A DNA stretch of 55,244 nt from Pseudomonadota bacterium (GTDB taxonomy: Bacteria > Pseudomonadota > Alphaproteobacteria > Caulobacterales > Caulobacteraceae), in contig JAEYWU010000047.1 in NCBI GenBank assembly GCA_023428785.1, forward strand, positions 1 to 55,244, written 5' to 3'. Shown piece by piece: positions 41,357-50,207 of this stretch (position 1 is the stretch's first letter; each line of letters opens with the position of its first letter). The translations under genes and the position numbers were made by a program. Below the pieces are notes generated by a model. That model was not told where the DNA came from. It was given only the letters and a program-made list of their open reading frames with translations, and ran no database searches.

Positions 41357-43119
41357 GCCGGCGCGCCCTCAAGCGATTGGGTTTTCGCCAGCCGGGCATA
41401 GAGCCCCCCGGCCTTGACCAGACTTGCGTGCGTACCGATCTCGGCCACCCGGCCACCCTCAATCACATAGATGCGGTCGGCGGAGCGGACCGTGGACAGG
41501 CGGTGGGCGATCATCAGGGTGGCGCGACCCTTCATCAGCCGCTCCAGCGCCGCCTGGACCTGGGCCTCGCTCTCGGTGTCCAACGCCGAGGTCGCCTCGT
41601 CGAGCAGAAGGATCGGCGCGTCCTTCAGAAAGGCCCGGGCAATGGCGATCCGCTGGCGCTGGCCGCCGGACAGGCGGGCGCCGCCCTCCCCGGCCCGCGT
41701 CTCATAGCCGTCGGCCAGAGCCGCGATGAAGTCGTGCGCGGCCGCGGCCTTTGCCGCCGCCTCAATCTCGGACTGGGTCGCGCCCGGCCGGGCATAGGCG
41801 ATATTGGCCGCGAGGGTGTCGTCGAACAGGAAGGGCTCCTGGGTCACCAGGGCGATGTGGGATCGGAGCGAAGCCAGGGTCACCGCGCGTACATCCTCGC
41901 CGCCAACCGTCACCCGCCCGGACGTGGCGTCATAGAAGCGCGGGATCAGGTTCAGCAGGGTCGACTTGCCGCCGCCCGATGGTCCGACAAGGGCGACGCT
42001 CTCACCCTGTCGCACCGTCAGGGATACATCTTTCAGCGCCGGGGTCTTGGGCCCATAACGGAAGGAGACGCCCTCGAAGGCGACGTCGAGCTTGCCGTCA
42101 CCCAGCGGCCGGGCGCCGGGCGCATCGACGATCTCGGGCTCGACATCCAACGCCTTGAACAGCCGGTCGGCCCCCGCGAAGCCCTCGGCCATGACGCTCT
42201 GAAGATTGGCCAGTTGTCTCAGCGCCTGACCGGCCCCCATCAACAGGCCGATGAAGGCGGTGAATTCGCCGACGTTCATCCCGCCGGACTGGGAGCGCCA
42301 GCCGCCGTAGGCCAGCACGGCGGCGACCACGAAGGTCGAGACCATCTCGGTGACGGGCGCCGCATACGCCCGGGCGTTGGCGCCCTTGATGACATGGGTC
42401 TGACGGCGGGAGACCACATCCTGCACGCGGGCCTGTTCGTCGTTCTCGCGGCCCTCGATCTGGATGACCTTGACCCCGTCCAGGCTCTCCATGACCGCGG
42501 TCGACAGGGCGGCCGTCTCGCCCATGGCGCCCTCGGCGGCCTTTTTGGTGCGGCGTGCGAAGCCGCCCATCACCCAACTCACGACCGGCATGGCCAGAAG
42601 GACCAGCAAAGTCAGCGACCAGTCGAGCCACAGCATGTAGCTGATCGTCGCCACCACGATCAGGCCCGACTGGACGTAGTTGACCATACCCTGGGTGAAG
42701 GCTTCCCGCACCAGGTTGGCGTCGAACAGCACCGACGAGACATATTTTCCGGAATGGGCGCTGCGCAGCTGGCTGAGGTCAGAGCGGACCATGCGTCCGA
42801 ACAGGCGCACCTGCATCTCGCCGACCATGCCGTGGCCAAGCCGGTTCACCAGAGTGGCCTGGAACAGCGCCGCCACGCCCCTCGCTATGGCCACGCCGAT
42901 GATCGCCAGCGGAATGACCCAAAGGTCTTCGCGGTTCTGCTCCACGAAAAGACCGTTCATGGCCGGCTCCAGCAGCCGGAACATCTGGGCGGTCAAAATC
43001 GCAACCGTGGCCGCAGCCGCCAGCGCGCCCGCCAACCACGGCCAGCGGGGTCGGGTGTACTCACGCCAGATACGGGCGAGGATCGCCCTGCGGGGCGTCT
43101 CGGCGGGAGCGGGGCTCAT
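41353..43119 (-). CDS. msbA: Lipid A export ABC transporter MsbA
   Basis: A half-transporter (permease plus ATPase in one chain) that flips lipid A-core across the inner membrane. The 588-aa protein has six predicted membrane helices in the first 300 residues. In the ATPase domain are Walker A GPSGGGKSTLL, signature LSGGQRQRIAIARAFL, Walker B ILLLDEATSALDTESE and H-loop IAHRLSTV. ATG at 43119 with GGAAGG upstream. Context with waaA and lpxK supports MsbA over a general multidrug exporter. Confidence 0.92.
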   Translation of the reverse strand: MSPAPAETPRRAILARIWREYTRPRWPWLAGALAAAATVAILTAQMFRLLEPAMNGLFVEQNREDLWVIPLAIIGVAIARGVAALFQATLVNRLGHGMVGEMQVRLFGRMVRSDLSQLRSAHSGKYVSSVLFDANLVREAFTQGMVNYVQSGLIVVATISYMLWLDWSLTLLVLLAMPVVSWVMGGFARRTKKAAEGAMGETAALSTAVMESLDGVKVIQIEGRENDEQARVQDVVSRRQTHVIKGANARAYAAPVTEMVSTFVVAAVLAYGGWRSQSGGMNVGEFTAFIGLLMGAGQALRQLANLQSVMAEGFAGADRLFKALDVEPEIVDAPGARPLGDGKLDVAFEGVSFRYGPKTPALKDVSLTVRQGESVALVGPSGGGKSTLLNLIPRFYDATSGRVTVGGEDVRAVTLASLRSHIALVTQEPFLFDDTLAANIAYARPGATQSEIEAAAKAAAAHDFIAALADGYETRAGEGGARLSGGQRQRIAIARAFLKDAPILLLDEATSALDTESEAQVQAALERLMKGRATLMIAHRLSTVRSADRIYVIEGGRVAEIGTHASLVKAGGLYARLAKTQSLEGAPA

Positions 43120-43195
43120 GCCTTCCGGTCGGTCCTTGCAACGCTTAAGTCAAGCGCGCTTCAAATGTGGGGCGCATCGGACTAATCAGCCACCC

Positions 43196-43861
43196 ATGGC
43201 GCAGTACGACTTTTCGACCCTGGCCGGACGGGCTCGCGCCACCTGGGATTATTTCTGGGGGGACCACGCGTTTCTGCGCCTGGGCTTCTCCAACGCCCAC
43301 TGGCTGGGGCCGGACATGATCCGCACCAACCACCCTTGGCCGTTCCAGCTGGCCTGGTGGAAGAAGCGCGGGCTCAAGACCGTCATCAATCTGCGCGGCG
43401 GGCCGCACAGCGCCCACTACCAGCTCGAGAAATGGGCCTGTGAGCGTCTGGGTCTGACCTTCGTCGACGCTCCAATGGGTTCGCGCGAGGTCCCGAGCCG
43501 CGAGCGGGTGCTTCACGCCAAACACGTCTTCGAGACGATCGAATATCCGGCGCTCATGCACTGCAAGTCCGGGGCGGACCGGGCCGGGATCATGGCGGTG
43601 CTTTATCGCCACTTCCATCTGGGCGAGCCGATCCGCGACGCCGTGCGAGAACTGGGCCTGCGTACTCTGCACATGAAGCAGGGCAAGACCGGCGTGCTGG
43701 ACTACGTTTTCGAGCGCTATCTGGTCGAGGCGGAGCCTCAAGGGCTCAGCTTCATGGACTGGGTGATGTCGGACGCCTACGACCCGGCCGGCATCAAGGC
43801 GGACTTCCAGGCCAACTGGTGGGCCACCATCCTGACCGACAAGATCCTGCGCCGGGAATAG
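43196..43861 (+). CDS. Dual-specificity/tyrosine-type protein phosphatase
   Basis: A 221-aa cytoplasmic protein. The catalytic loop is HCKSGADR (HCX5R), in ALMHCKSGADRAGIMAVLYR at about residues 119-138. The preceding block LKTVINLRGGPHSAHYQLEKWACERLGLTFVDAPM fits the fungal Siw14/DSP-like family. The C-terminal part (DWVMSDAYDPAGIKADFQANWW) is not recognised. Substrate unknown. The ATG at 43196 is 76 bp from the divergent msbA start, so a shared regulatory region is possible. Confidence 0.85.
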   Translation: MAQYDFSTLAGRARATWDYFWGDHAFLRLGFSNAHWLGPDMIRTNHPWPFQLAWWKKRGLKTVINLRGGPHSAHYQLEKWACERLGLTFVDAPMGSREVPSRERVLHAKHVFETIEYPALMHCKSGADRAGIMAVLYRHFHLGEPIRDAVRELGLRTLHMKQGKTGVLDYVFERYLVEAEPQGLSFMDWVMSDAYDPAGIKADFQANWWATILTDKILRRE

Positions 43862-44065
43862 TCAGGCCCAGGGGCCGCGCGGATGGTCCGGGTCATCGGT
43901 GGAAGGCGCCGGCGGCTCGCCGCGCTCACGCCGTTCCCGATTTTCGCGAAGGTCTTTCTGGGACCGGTTCCAGCGCCGGGCGTCCCCAAGCCCCCGGATC
44001 CAGATGGCCAGGACCATGAGGCCGGCCACGACGCCGGCGATCTGCTCCGGCGTCACCCCGTTCAA
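43862..44065 (-). CDS. Small single-pass membrane protein, 67 aa
   Basis: A short ORF with one membrane helix (IAGVVAGLMVLAIWIRGLG) and a basic/acidic tail (NRSQKDLRENRERRERGEPP). It appears to start at TTG overlapping the stop of the DUF4170 gene (TTGA); a GTG three codons later is an alternative. It ends at the base after the convergent phosphatase gene. The tight fit into the operon is the main argument that it is real. Confidence 0.55.
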   Translation of the reverse strand: MNGVTPEQIAGVVAGLMVLAIWIRGLGDARRWNRSQKDLRENRERRERGEPPAPSTDDPDHPRGPWA

Positions 44066-44310
44066 TCGGCGTCTCCGCGGGGATCGATCAGCTTGTGGGC
44101 GTGCAGGATGAAGTAGCGCATGTGAGCGTTATCGACGGTCGACTGGGCCTTGGCCTTCCAGGCCTTGCGGGCCTCGGCGTAGTTCGGGAAGGCGCCGACG
44201 AAGTCGATCTGCGACAGGTCGCGGAAGGTCGTCTCGGACAGGTGACGCAGCTCGCCCCCGATCACGATGTGGAGCAGTTGCTTGTCGTCGTGGTGGTCGT
44301 GGTCGGTCAT
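44062..44310 (-). CDS. DUF4170 family protein
   Basis: An 82-aa soluble protein. LLHIVIGGELRHL and IDFVGAFPNYAEARKAWKAKAQSTVDNAHMRYFILHAHKLI are the DUF4170 core. An N-terminal His/Asp stretch (MTDHDHHDDK) precedes it. Function unknown; the family is regularly found between a cysQ/inositol-phosphatase-like gene and Kdo transferase genes in alphaproteobacteria, hinting at envelope metabolism. The ATG overlaps the previous stop (ATGA). Confidence 0.9.
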   Translation of the reverse strand: MTDHDHHDDKQLLHIVIGGELRHLSETTFRDLSQIDFVGAFPNYAEARKAWKAKAQSTVDNAHMRYFILHAHKLIDPRGDAD

Positions 44311-45110
44311 GGGGTCCCGTCGTTCGGATCGCTGAGGGCGATAGGCCTACAGCGCCCGATGATCAAGGGGTGCAGGCCCGGCGCGGAGCATACCAGCGAG
44401 GCCTGTTGCGGAACGGCCCGGTTGAATCGGTGCCCCCGCCCGCCGTGGTCCGAGACGATTGCGCCACCTTCCGTGGCGATCAGGCCGCCGGCCGCGACGT
44501 CCCAGTCCCAGCGCGGCCCCAGTGCGATCGCCGCATCGAAGGCGCCCGCCCCGACCAGAGCCATGCGATAGGCGATGGAGTTGCGACGCTCCAGCCGCAT
44601 CACCGGCCAGGGTTCTTGCCAGATCGGCCGTTCGATCAGGGCCGCGTCCGCCAGCATGGAGGCGTCCTCCAGCCGGTCCACGTCCGACGCCTGGATCGGC
44701 TGGCCGTTCAGGGTTGCGCCCCCGCCCTTTGTCGCGGCGAAGGTCTCGTCCAGCGCCGGCGCATGGACGACGGCGGCCACCGGCTCGCCATCCTCGATGA
44801 CCGCCAGCGCCACCGTCCACCACGGTCGGTTTTTCATATAGGCCACCGTGCCGTCGATCGGATCGACCACGAACAGGCGGGACTTCGACAGCCGGTCGAC
44901 GTCGTCGGCCCGCTCTTCAGACAGCCAGCCATAGTCCGGCTGGGCCGAGCGCAGGGTGCGGGTCAGGAAGGCGTCGACGGCCAGATCGCCGCTGGTCACC
45001 GGGGACCCGCCGGGCTTGGACTCGATCTCCAGGCCGCGCTCCCGGTGGTCGAGTGCGATCCGGCCCGCCTCGCGCGCCGTCTCGACCAGAAGCGCCAGAT
45101 CGCCGGTCAT
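44307..45110 (-). CDS. Inositol monophosphatase-family phosphatase (CysQ-like)
   Basis: A Mg2+-dependent, Li+-sensitive-type phosphatase of 267 aa. The metal-binding motifs are GWLSEE, DPIDGTVAYMKNRPWWTVALAV and WDWDVAAGGLIATEGGA. The family includes 3'(2'),5'-bisphosphate nucleotidase (CysQ), inositol monophosphatase and histidinol phosphatase; CysQ is my preferred reading because of the residues around DPIDGT and the gene neighbourhood, but this is not decisive. The ATG overlaps the pmbA stop. Confidence 0.85.
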   Translation of the reverse strand: MTGDLALLVETAREAGRIALDHRERGLEIESKPGGSPVTSGDLAVDAFLTRTLRSAQPDYGWLSEERADDVDRLSKSRLFVVDPIDGTVAYMKNRPWWTVALAVIEDGEPVAAVVHAPALDETFAATKGGGATLNGQPIQASDVDRLEDASMLADAALIERPIWQEPWPVMRLERRNSIAYRMALVGAGAFDAAIALGPRWDWDVAAGGLIATEGGAIVSDHGGRGHRFNRAVPQQASLVCSAPGLHPLIIGRCRPIALSDPNDGTP

Positions 45111-46453
45111 GAGCCTGCGATGGCCACCGCGTCGATCAGCAGCGAGGGGCTGTTGGAGGCGCCGCGCAGCTCCAGGTCCGCCCCCGGCGTCAGGCGGCGG
45201 TACAGGCTCAGCAGATTGCCGGCGATGGTGATCTCATTGACGGCGTGGACGATCTCGCCGTTCTCGAACCATTGGCCGCCCACGCCGGCCGACCAGTCGC
45301 CGGTGTTCGGATTGAGCGACGGCCCGAACATCGAGGTGACCAAAAGCCCGGTCCCCGCATCCGACATCAGGTCCTTCAGGGACCGATCCCCCGGCTGGAC
45401 CGTCAGATTGTGGCCCGAGACCCCCGCCGGTCCCGCCAGACCGCGCGAAGCGTGGCCGGTGGTCTCGAGGCCCAGCTGGGCCGCCGCCGAAGTGTTCAGG
45501 AGCCAGCTCTTCAGGACACCCGCCTCGACCAAGGTCAACGGCTGGACCGCCACGCCCTCATCGTCGAACGGCGTCGAGCCGATGCCGCGCGCCCGCAGCG
45601 GATCGTCGACCAGCGAAAAGGTCTCCGACAGGATGGTATCGCCCATCCGGTCCTTCAGAAAGGAAACGCCGCGCGCCACGGCCGGGCCGGCGATCGCGCC
45701 GATCAGCGGCCCGATCAGCTGCATGGCGACCCGGTTCTCCAGGATCACCGGCGAGGTGCGGCTCGACAGCTTGCGCGCGCCCAGCTGCGACACGGCCCGG
45801 CGCCCGGCCTCGGCCCCGATGGCGTCAGGGGCCGGCAGATCTGAAAGGTGGCGGGTCGAGCGGCCTTCGCCGCCGATCTCCATGACGCCGTCGCGCTCGG
45901 CGATGACCCCTGCTGCGGCCGAGAAGGACGACCCCCGATGGCGGCCCTCGAAGCCGTGCGAGGTCACCAGGGCCCATTCGCCCCGCGACACCGAAGCCGA
46001 GCCCCCGTCGGACTTGGTGACGCCGGGGACAGCGCGCGCCGCATCCTCGGCCTGGCGGGCGCGGGCCTCTAGGGCCTCGGCGTCCAGGTCGGTCGGATCG
46101 AACAGGTCCAGGTCCGCCCGCATCGGTCCCGCCAGTCGCTCGACCGGCGCCAGCGACGCGTAAGGATCCTCGGGGGCCAGCCGCGCCATGCTGACGGCGC
46201 GCTCGACCAGCCGTTCCCGCGTCGGTTCCGACAGGTCGGAAGCCGATACGACAGCCTGTCGGCGGCCGATGAAGACCCGCAGGCCCAGATCGCGCGATTC
46301 CTCCCGCTCGACCTCTTCCAGAGCGCCCAGGCGAACCGATACGGACAGGGCGCTGCGATGGGCCAGGACAGCCTCGGCGGCGTCCGCGCCGGCCTTCAGC
46401 GCGCGGCCGACGACATCGTGGGCGGCGTCGAGATCAAGAGAGGACTGGGTCAT
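45107..46453 (-). CDS. pmbA: TldD/PmbA-family metalloprotease component (TldE)
   Basis: PmbA/TldE pairs with TldD to form a protease that degrades unfolded peptides and matures some modified peptides. The 448-aa protein has LGLRVFIGRRQAVVSASDLS, GRHRGSSFSAAAGVIAE, RTSPVILENRVAMQLIGPLIGAIAG and GPSLNPNTGDWSAGVGGQWFENGEIVHAVNEITIAGNL. As in TldE, no HExxxH zinc motif is present; TldD is not in the window. ATG at 46453. First gene of pmbA-cysQ-like-DUF4170-small ORF. Confidence 0.92.
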   Translation of the reverse strand: MTQSSLDLDAAHDVVGRALKAGADAAEAVLAHRSALSVSVRLGALEEVEREESRDLGLRVFIGRRQAVVSASDLSEPTRERLVERAVSMARLAPEDPYASLAPVERLAGPMRADLDLFDPTDLDAEALEARARQAEDAARAVPGVTKSDGGSASVSRGEWALVTSHGFEGRHRGSSFSAAAGVIAERDGVMEIGGEGRSTRHLSDLPAPDAIGAEAGRRAVSQLGARKLSSRTSPVILENRVAMQLIGPLIGAIAGPAVARGVSFLKDRMGDTILSETFSLVDDPLRARGIGSTPFDDEGVAVQPLTLVEAGVLKSWLLNTSAAAQLGLETTGHASRGLAGPAGVSGHNLTVQPGDRSLKDLMSDAGTGLLVTSMFGPSLNPNTGDWSAGVGGQWFENGEIVHAVNEITIAGNLLSLYRRLTPGADLELRGASNSPSLLIDAVAIAGS

Positions 46454-46499
46454 GCGGCGGATATGGCCGACGCGGCCCCCGACTGCAAACCCGGCGCGG

Positions 46500-46970
46500 T
46501 CAGCCCGGCGGTAGCAGCCGGTCCTCGGCCTCGCGCAGCAACAGGCTACGCCCTTCATAGCGAACCCCGCCAACCCATTCGCTGAGGCGCTCGCAGCGTT
46601 CGGCGCCCGGGCGCGGCGTACCCGGCGTCCGCTGGCGGCTAAGGGCGGCCATATAGCCGATGACCCCTTCGAACGGCTCCTGGCGGCCCCGGCTGGCGGC
46701 GCTCATGGCGGCGAGTTCAAGCGCCCCGACCATGGCGGCCTCGGTCACCGAACCCGTGTCGATGCCGCAGGCGTAGGAATCGGTGATAGCCCGGCTCCAG
46801 CGGTCCTCGGCGCGGTACATGTCGTCCTGCGAGGGGCGGCCGGCCAGCTGCATGGCGACCGGTCCGGACTCGGCGGCGCTGGCGAAGCGCAGGGTCGGGT
46901 AGTCCCCACCGGCTGTGGCGCAGGCCGAAAGCCCGGCGCAGGCGAGGGAGGCGGCGACGATGCGACGCAT
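46500..46970 (-). CDS. Predicted lipoprotein
   Basis: Not recognised beyond a lipoprotein. The 156-aa product has signal MRRIVAASLACAGLSAC with lipobox LSAC and Cys at about 17. The mature part is helical and contains two further Cys (SYACGIDTG, AERCERL), which could form a disulfide in the periplasm. ATG at 46970. It lies 46 bp upstream of pmbA and may be in the same transcript. Confidence 0.75.
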   Translation of the reverse strand: MRRIVAASLACAGLSACATAGGDYPTLRFASAAESGPVAMQLAGRPSQDDMYRAEDRWSRAITDSYACGIDTGSVTEAAMVGALELAAMSAASRGRQEPFEGVIGYMAALSRQRTPGTPRPGAERCERLSEWVGGVRYEGRSLLLREAEDRLLPPG

Positions 46971-47032
46971 GCTTTGTCTCCAGGCCCCCGCCCGCGCGGC
47001 AGATCAGCCGCCGACTGCGGCGATTTGTGGGC

Positions 47033-47437
47033 CTAGATCAGCGCCATCGACGCAATGAGCAGCATGACGGCCGCGATCAGCAGCGCCAGCCAGGTCAGGC
47101 TCATGCCCAGGATACGCAGTGCGTTCGGCGGCTTCAGGGCCAGGCCGAACGGGTGGACCAGCCGGCCTATGAACAGACAGGCCCCGATGACATGGATCCA
47201 CAGCGCCGCGGTCTGGAGCAGGGCCAGAAGGATCAGGGCCGCCACCCCGATCGGTATATATTCCGACGCATTGCCGAAACTGCGAGCGCTCTGGGCCAGC
47301 TGGCCCTGCGGCCCCTCCCCTGTCGAGACTCGGTGCCGGAACCGGCCCAGCACCACGCGAATGGACAGCACGACCATCAAGAGGATCAGCAGGCCCGTCC
47401 ACAGAGCGGCGGCCAGCAGCGGGGGCATCACACCCAT
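47033..47437 (-). CDS. MAPEG family membrane protein
   Basis: A 134-aa protein with four membrane helices. RHRVSTGEGPQGQLAQSARSFGNASEYIPIGVAALILL is the MAPEG core (with the FGNxxEYxP segment), and HVIGACLFIGRLVHPFGL is also typical. Eukaryotic members are glutathione- and eicosanoid-related; the bacterial role is undefined. ATG at 47437 overlaps the M14 peptidase stop by 1 nt (TGATG), so the two are coupled. Confidence 0.85.
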   Translation of the reverse strand: MGVMPPLLAAALWTGLLILLMVVLSIRVVLGRFRHRVSTGEGPQGQLAQSARSFGNASEYIPIGVAALILLALLQTAALWIHVIGACLFIGRLVHPFGLALKPPNALRILGMSLTWLALLIAAVMLLIASMALI

Positions 47438-49275
47438 CAGTTTTCTCTCGCGATCGGATAGAGGCGGTAACGCTGATCATAGAAGGGCGTCTGTTCATAG
47501 AACCAGGCCAGACGCGCATCGCCGTCCGCCGCGAACTCCGGATCGGAGGCCAGCCTCGCCTCGAATTCGGCCCGAAGGTCCGCGTCCTGGGCCAGCATTT
47601 CCTCGGCCAGAGGCGCGATGGCGTAGGCCTCGATATATTCCACCCGGCTGAAGATCTCGGGGAAGAAGCCCCAGGCGAACAGGCTCTCGACGCCCTGGGG
47701 TTCGAGCATCAGAACGACCACATCGCCCATCGGCTGATCGGTCGGCACCCGAACCGAGCCGGCGGGGAAGGTCCAGGTGCGGGTCTCGACCACAGGCTCG
47801 CCGGACGTCATCTGCACATGGCCCTCGTTTGCGCGGCTCGCGAAGGTCGCGTCCGGCAGGGTCAGCATCTGGACCTCGACCGCGCGCGGTTCGCTCAGCG
47901 TCTCCATCTGGACGCCGTGAATGCGCAGGCGCTCGATCACGTCCTGCCGATAGGACGGCACCCAGTAGGCCTCGGGCCGCCGGAGCATCAGGGTCGGGAC
48001 CGAACCGTAGAAGGGCATGCGCCACAGCTCCGGGTCCGGCTCGCCCAGCCAGCGGATTTCGGTCCGGCCTGAGGCTGCGCTCTCATAGCTCTCGTAACGG
48101 ATGCCCAGGAAATCCCGCGTCCGGCTCGGCGTCTCTTCGGGCACGAAGTTGGTCGGGATTTCCGCAGGTCTCAGGGCGGCGTCCGCCAGCCGGGCCTCGC
48201 GCAGCTCCAGCCCCCGGTCGGCGAGAAGCCGCAGCGCCGCTTCGATGAACACATAGGTCCCCAGCACCCGCTGCTCGTGGGGTTTCAGGCTATGGTTCTC
48301 GATCAGGATGGTCGGCACATGGGCCGCCGAGCCCCAGCCGTTGGAGAACCGCTCGCCCAGCCCGCCGTCCGACAGGCCGGCGCGGGGATTGCGATCATCG
48401 ATGGCGAAAACCAGCTCGCCGGGGATATGGCCCTGATCCGACAGCGCGCTGTCAACGAACGGGCGGAAGGCGGAATCCAGCCATTGCGCCGTCGCCGGAC
48501 TGCGGCTCCAGACCCCATCCTCGCCATTGTAGCCGTAGGTCACGTCGTACTGGTAATCGATCCCGTCGGTGACGTGGACGTCCACGTAAAGATCGGGCTG
48601 ATAGCGATGGATCAGCCCCATCACCGCCTGCATCTCGGGCTGGTCCAGCTTCAGGAAGTCCCGGTTCAGGTTCTGGTTGGTGGCGGTGTTGCGCCAGCCC
48701 TGGATGCGCGGTCCCCGCTGGTTCGGCCGCGAATAGGAACCGGAGCGCTCGTGGCCGTCCACCGACAGGATCGGGATGACGATCAGGTTGACCCGGTCCA
48801 GCAGATCGTCGCGGCCGTACATGGCGATGTCGCGCAGGATCATCATGCCTGCGTCCTTACCGTCGATCTCGCCCGGGTGGATGCCGGCCTGGACCAGCAG
48901 CACAGGCTTGGACGGGTCAAACGTCGCGCCATCCCGGGACGCGATCACCGCATAGATCTCCCGGCCTTCCGGCGAGGTCCCGAAGGTCTCGAGCCGGATC
49001 AGGTCGGACGCCGCATCGAGCCTCTGGAACCACGCGCGCGTCGCCTCATAGTCGGGCGAGAAATCGTGTTCCGGGTCCTGCTCGAACCCGCTCGCCCAGG
49101 GATCGTCGGCGGGCCGCAGCAAAGAACGGCTAGCCCCGTCCCACTCGGGCGCCGGCGGCAGGAACGGTCGGTCCCAGGGCAGGGCGTTGGCGGGCGGAAC
49201 TTGGGACATGACGGGACTCGCGATCAGAACGGCCGTTGCGGCGATGGCATGAAGCAAACGCATGGCGGACTTCAT
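47437..49275 (-). CDS. Secreted M14-family zinc carboxypeptidase
   Basis: A 612-aa secreted peptidase with Sec signal MRLLHAIAATAVLIASPVMSQ. The zinc motif HxxE is in LVQAGIHPGEIDGKDAGMMILRD, the substrate region is QNLNRDFLKLDQPEM, and the third zinc ligand is likely in DLYVDVHVTDG. The C-terminal third forms an extra beta-rich domain. Cleavage specificity cannot be assigned. ATG at 49275 (AAGAG upstream) or 49263; both precede the signal peptide. Confidence 0.88.
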   Translation of the reverse strand: MKSAMRLLHAIAATAVLIASPVMSQVPPANALPWDRPFLPPAPEWDGASRSLLRPADDPWASGFEQDPEHDFSPDYEATRAWFQRLDAASDLIRLETFGTSPEGREIYAVIASRDGATFDPSKPVLLVQAGIHPGEIDGKDAGMMILRDIAMYGRDDLLDRVNLIVIPILSVDGHERSGSYSRPNQRGPRIQGWRNTATNQNLNRDFLKLDQPEMQAVMGLIHRYQPDLYVDVHVTDGIDYQYDVTYGYNGEDGVWSRSPATAQWLDSAFRPFVDSALSDQGHIPGELVFAIDDRNPRAGLSDGGLGERFSNGWGSAAHVPTILIENHSLKPHEQRVLGTYVFIEAALRLLADRGLELREARLADAALRPAEIPTNFVPEETPSRTRDFLGIRYESYESAASGRTEIRWLGEPDPELWRMPFYGSVPTLMLRRPEAYWVPSYRQDVIERLRIHGVQMETLSEPRAVEVQMLTLPDATFASRANEGHVQMTSGEPVVETRTWTFPAGSVRVPTDQPMGDVVVLMLEPQGVESLFAWGFFPEIFSRVEYIEAYAIAPLAEEMLAQDADLRAEFEARLASDPEFAADGDARLAWFYEQTPFYDQRYRLYPIAREN

Positions 49276-49579
49276 TGGCTCTTGGGCCGCATCTGGCAAG
49301 CGCCTTGGGCGAATCGCCTTCAAACGCCCATCCCGGCGCGCCTCAACCGCCTGATCAAGGCCGATATTCTCGATTCCGGGCCCGGATTTTTCCCCACCTC
49401 CAACGCGAGGCGTATCCTGCCGCGACGAACGGTCTTTGACATTGTGAGCCCCCGATTTCGGCCCGATCGGATGTCAGTGAATGACAGTGTCGGTGCTTTC
49501 CGACACGGACACCCGATGTGGCGCTTTGGCGCATTTTGGCGGCCTGGCGCAATGTTTTCGGACCGCCGAAGCGCCAGGT
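49276..49579. other. Gene-free region with inverted repeats
   Basis: A 304-bp stretch between the M14 peptidase and the first of the tandem membrane-protein genes. It contains the hairpin GTGTCGG-TGCTTT-CCGACAC (49487-49506) and a TGGCGC sequence repeated just downstream. The hairpin could terminate the membrane-protein operon (leftward reading). A TTGACA at 49436 on the plus strand has no downstream gene. No ORF or RNA gene is supported. Confidence 0.4.
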
Positions 49580-50206
49580 TCAGCCGGCCGGCGCCTCGCG
49601 CACGACGATGTCACCCGCGTCGTCGACGATTCCCTGTGGCGTCAGGATGCTGATCAGGGCGATCATCAGATAGATCGCAATATGCAGGCCCAACCCGGTC
49701 ACGACCAGCCACCGGCGGCGCGACAGGAAGGCCACCCCGATCAGCACCAGGAAGATGGCGATCGTCACCGAATAGCTGGCCATCAGCGCCATGCCGTTGG
49801 TGCGGGTCAGATTGGCGAAGAAGGTCGCGGTGATCGCCAGAAGGTTTGCGACGGCCACGAGGCTCAGCACTGCGCGGCGGTGGGTCCAGAAGTGGTCGTC
49901 CAGCGACGTCGCCTCGTCCTCAGCCTCCGGGAAGACAAGGGATGCGGCCACGAAGTAGACCCCCGCCACCACCAGCCCACAGACCAGCAGCCCGTAGCTG
50001 TAGGGAAGGTGCCGAAAGTTCACCCAGGCCGCGTCCCAGAAGGTGGCGATGTCCAGGGCGACGAACAGGGCCAGAAGCGGCGTCATCCAGCCGACCCGGA
50101 TCGTCCGGCGATGCTTGAAGGCCCGCGCGGCTCCCGTCGCCAGCACCGCCAGCGACAGGCCCAGCACCAGCCCATAGAGGCTGAAGAAGAACTCGAAGGC
50201 CGTCAT
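49580..50206 (-). CDS. Tandem membrane-protein paralogue 1
   Basis: A 208-aa inner-membrane protein with about six hydrophobic segments. Paralogous to the next two genes: it shares the start MTAFEFFFSLYGLVLGL, TPLLALFVALDIATFW, AASLVFP and LDDHFWTHRRAVLSLVAVANL. I know no named family or function. Its ATG lies 1 bp after the stop of paralogue 2. Probably the last gene of the three-gene unit. Confidence 0.78.
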   Translation of the reverse strand: MTAFEFFFSLYGLVLGLSLAVLATGAARAFKHRRTIRVGWMTPLLALFVALDIATFWDAAWVNFRHLPYSYGLLVCGLVVAGVYFVAASLVFPEAEDEATSLDDHFWTHRRAVLSLVAVANLLAITATFFANLTRTNGMALMASYSVTIAIFLVLIGVAFLSRRRWLVVTGLGLHIAIYLMIALISILTPQGIVDDAGDIVVREAPAG

Positions 50207-50207
50207 C

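Noticed and set aside
49436..49441. TTGACA on the plus strand as a promoter
   Set aside because: No plausible -10 element and no plus-strand gene downstream.
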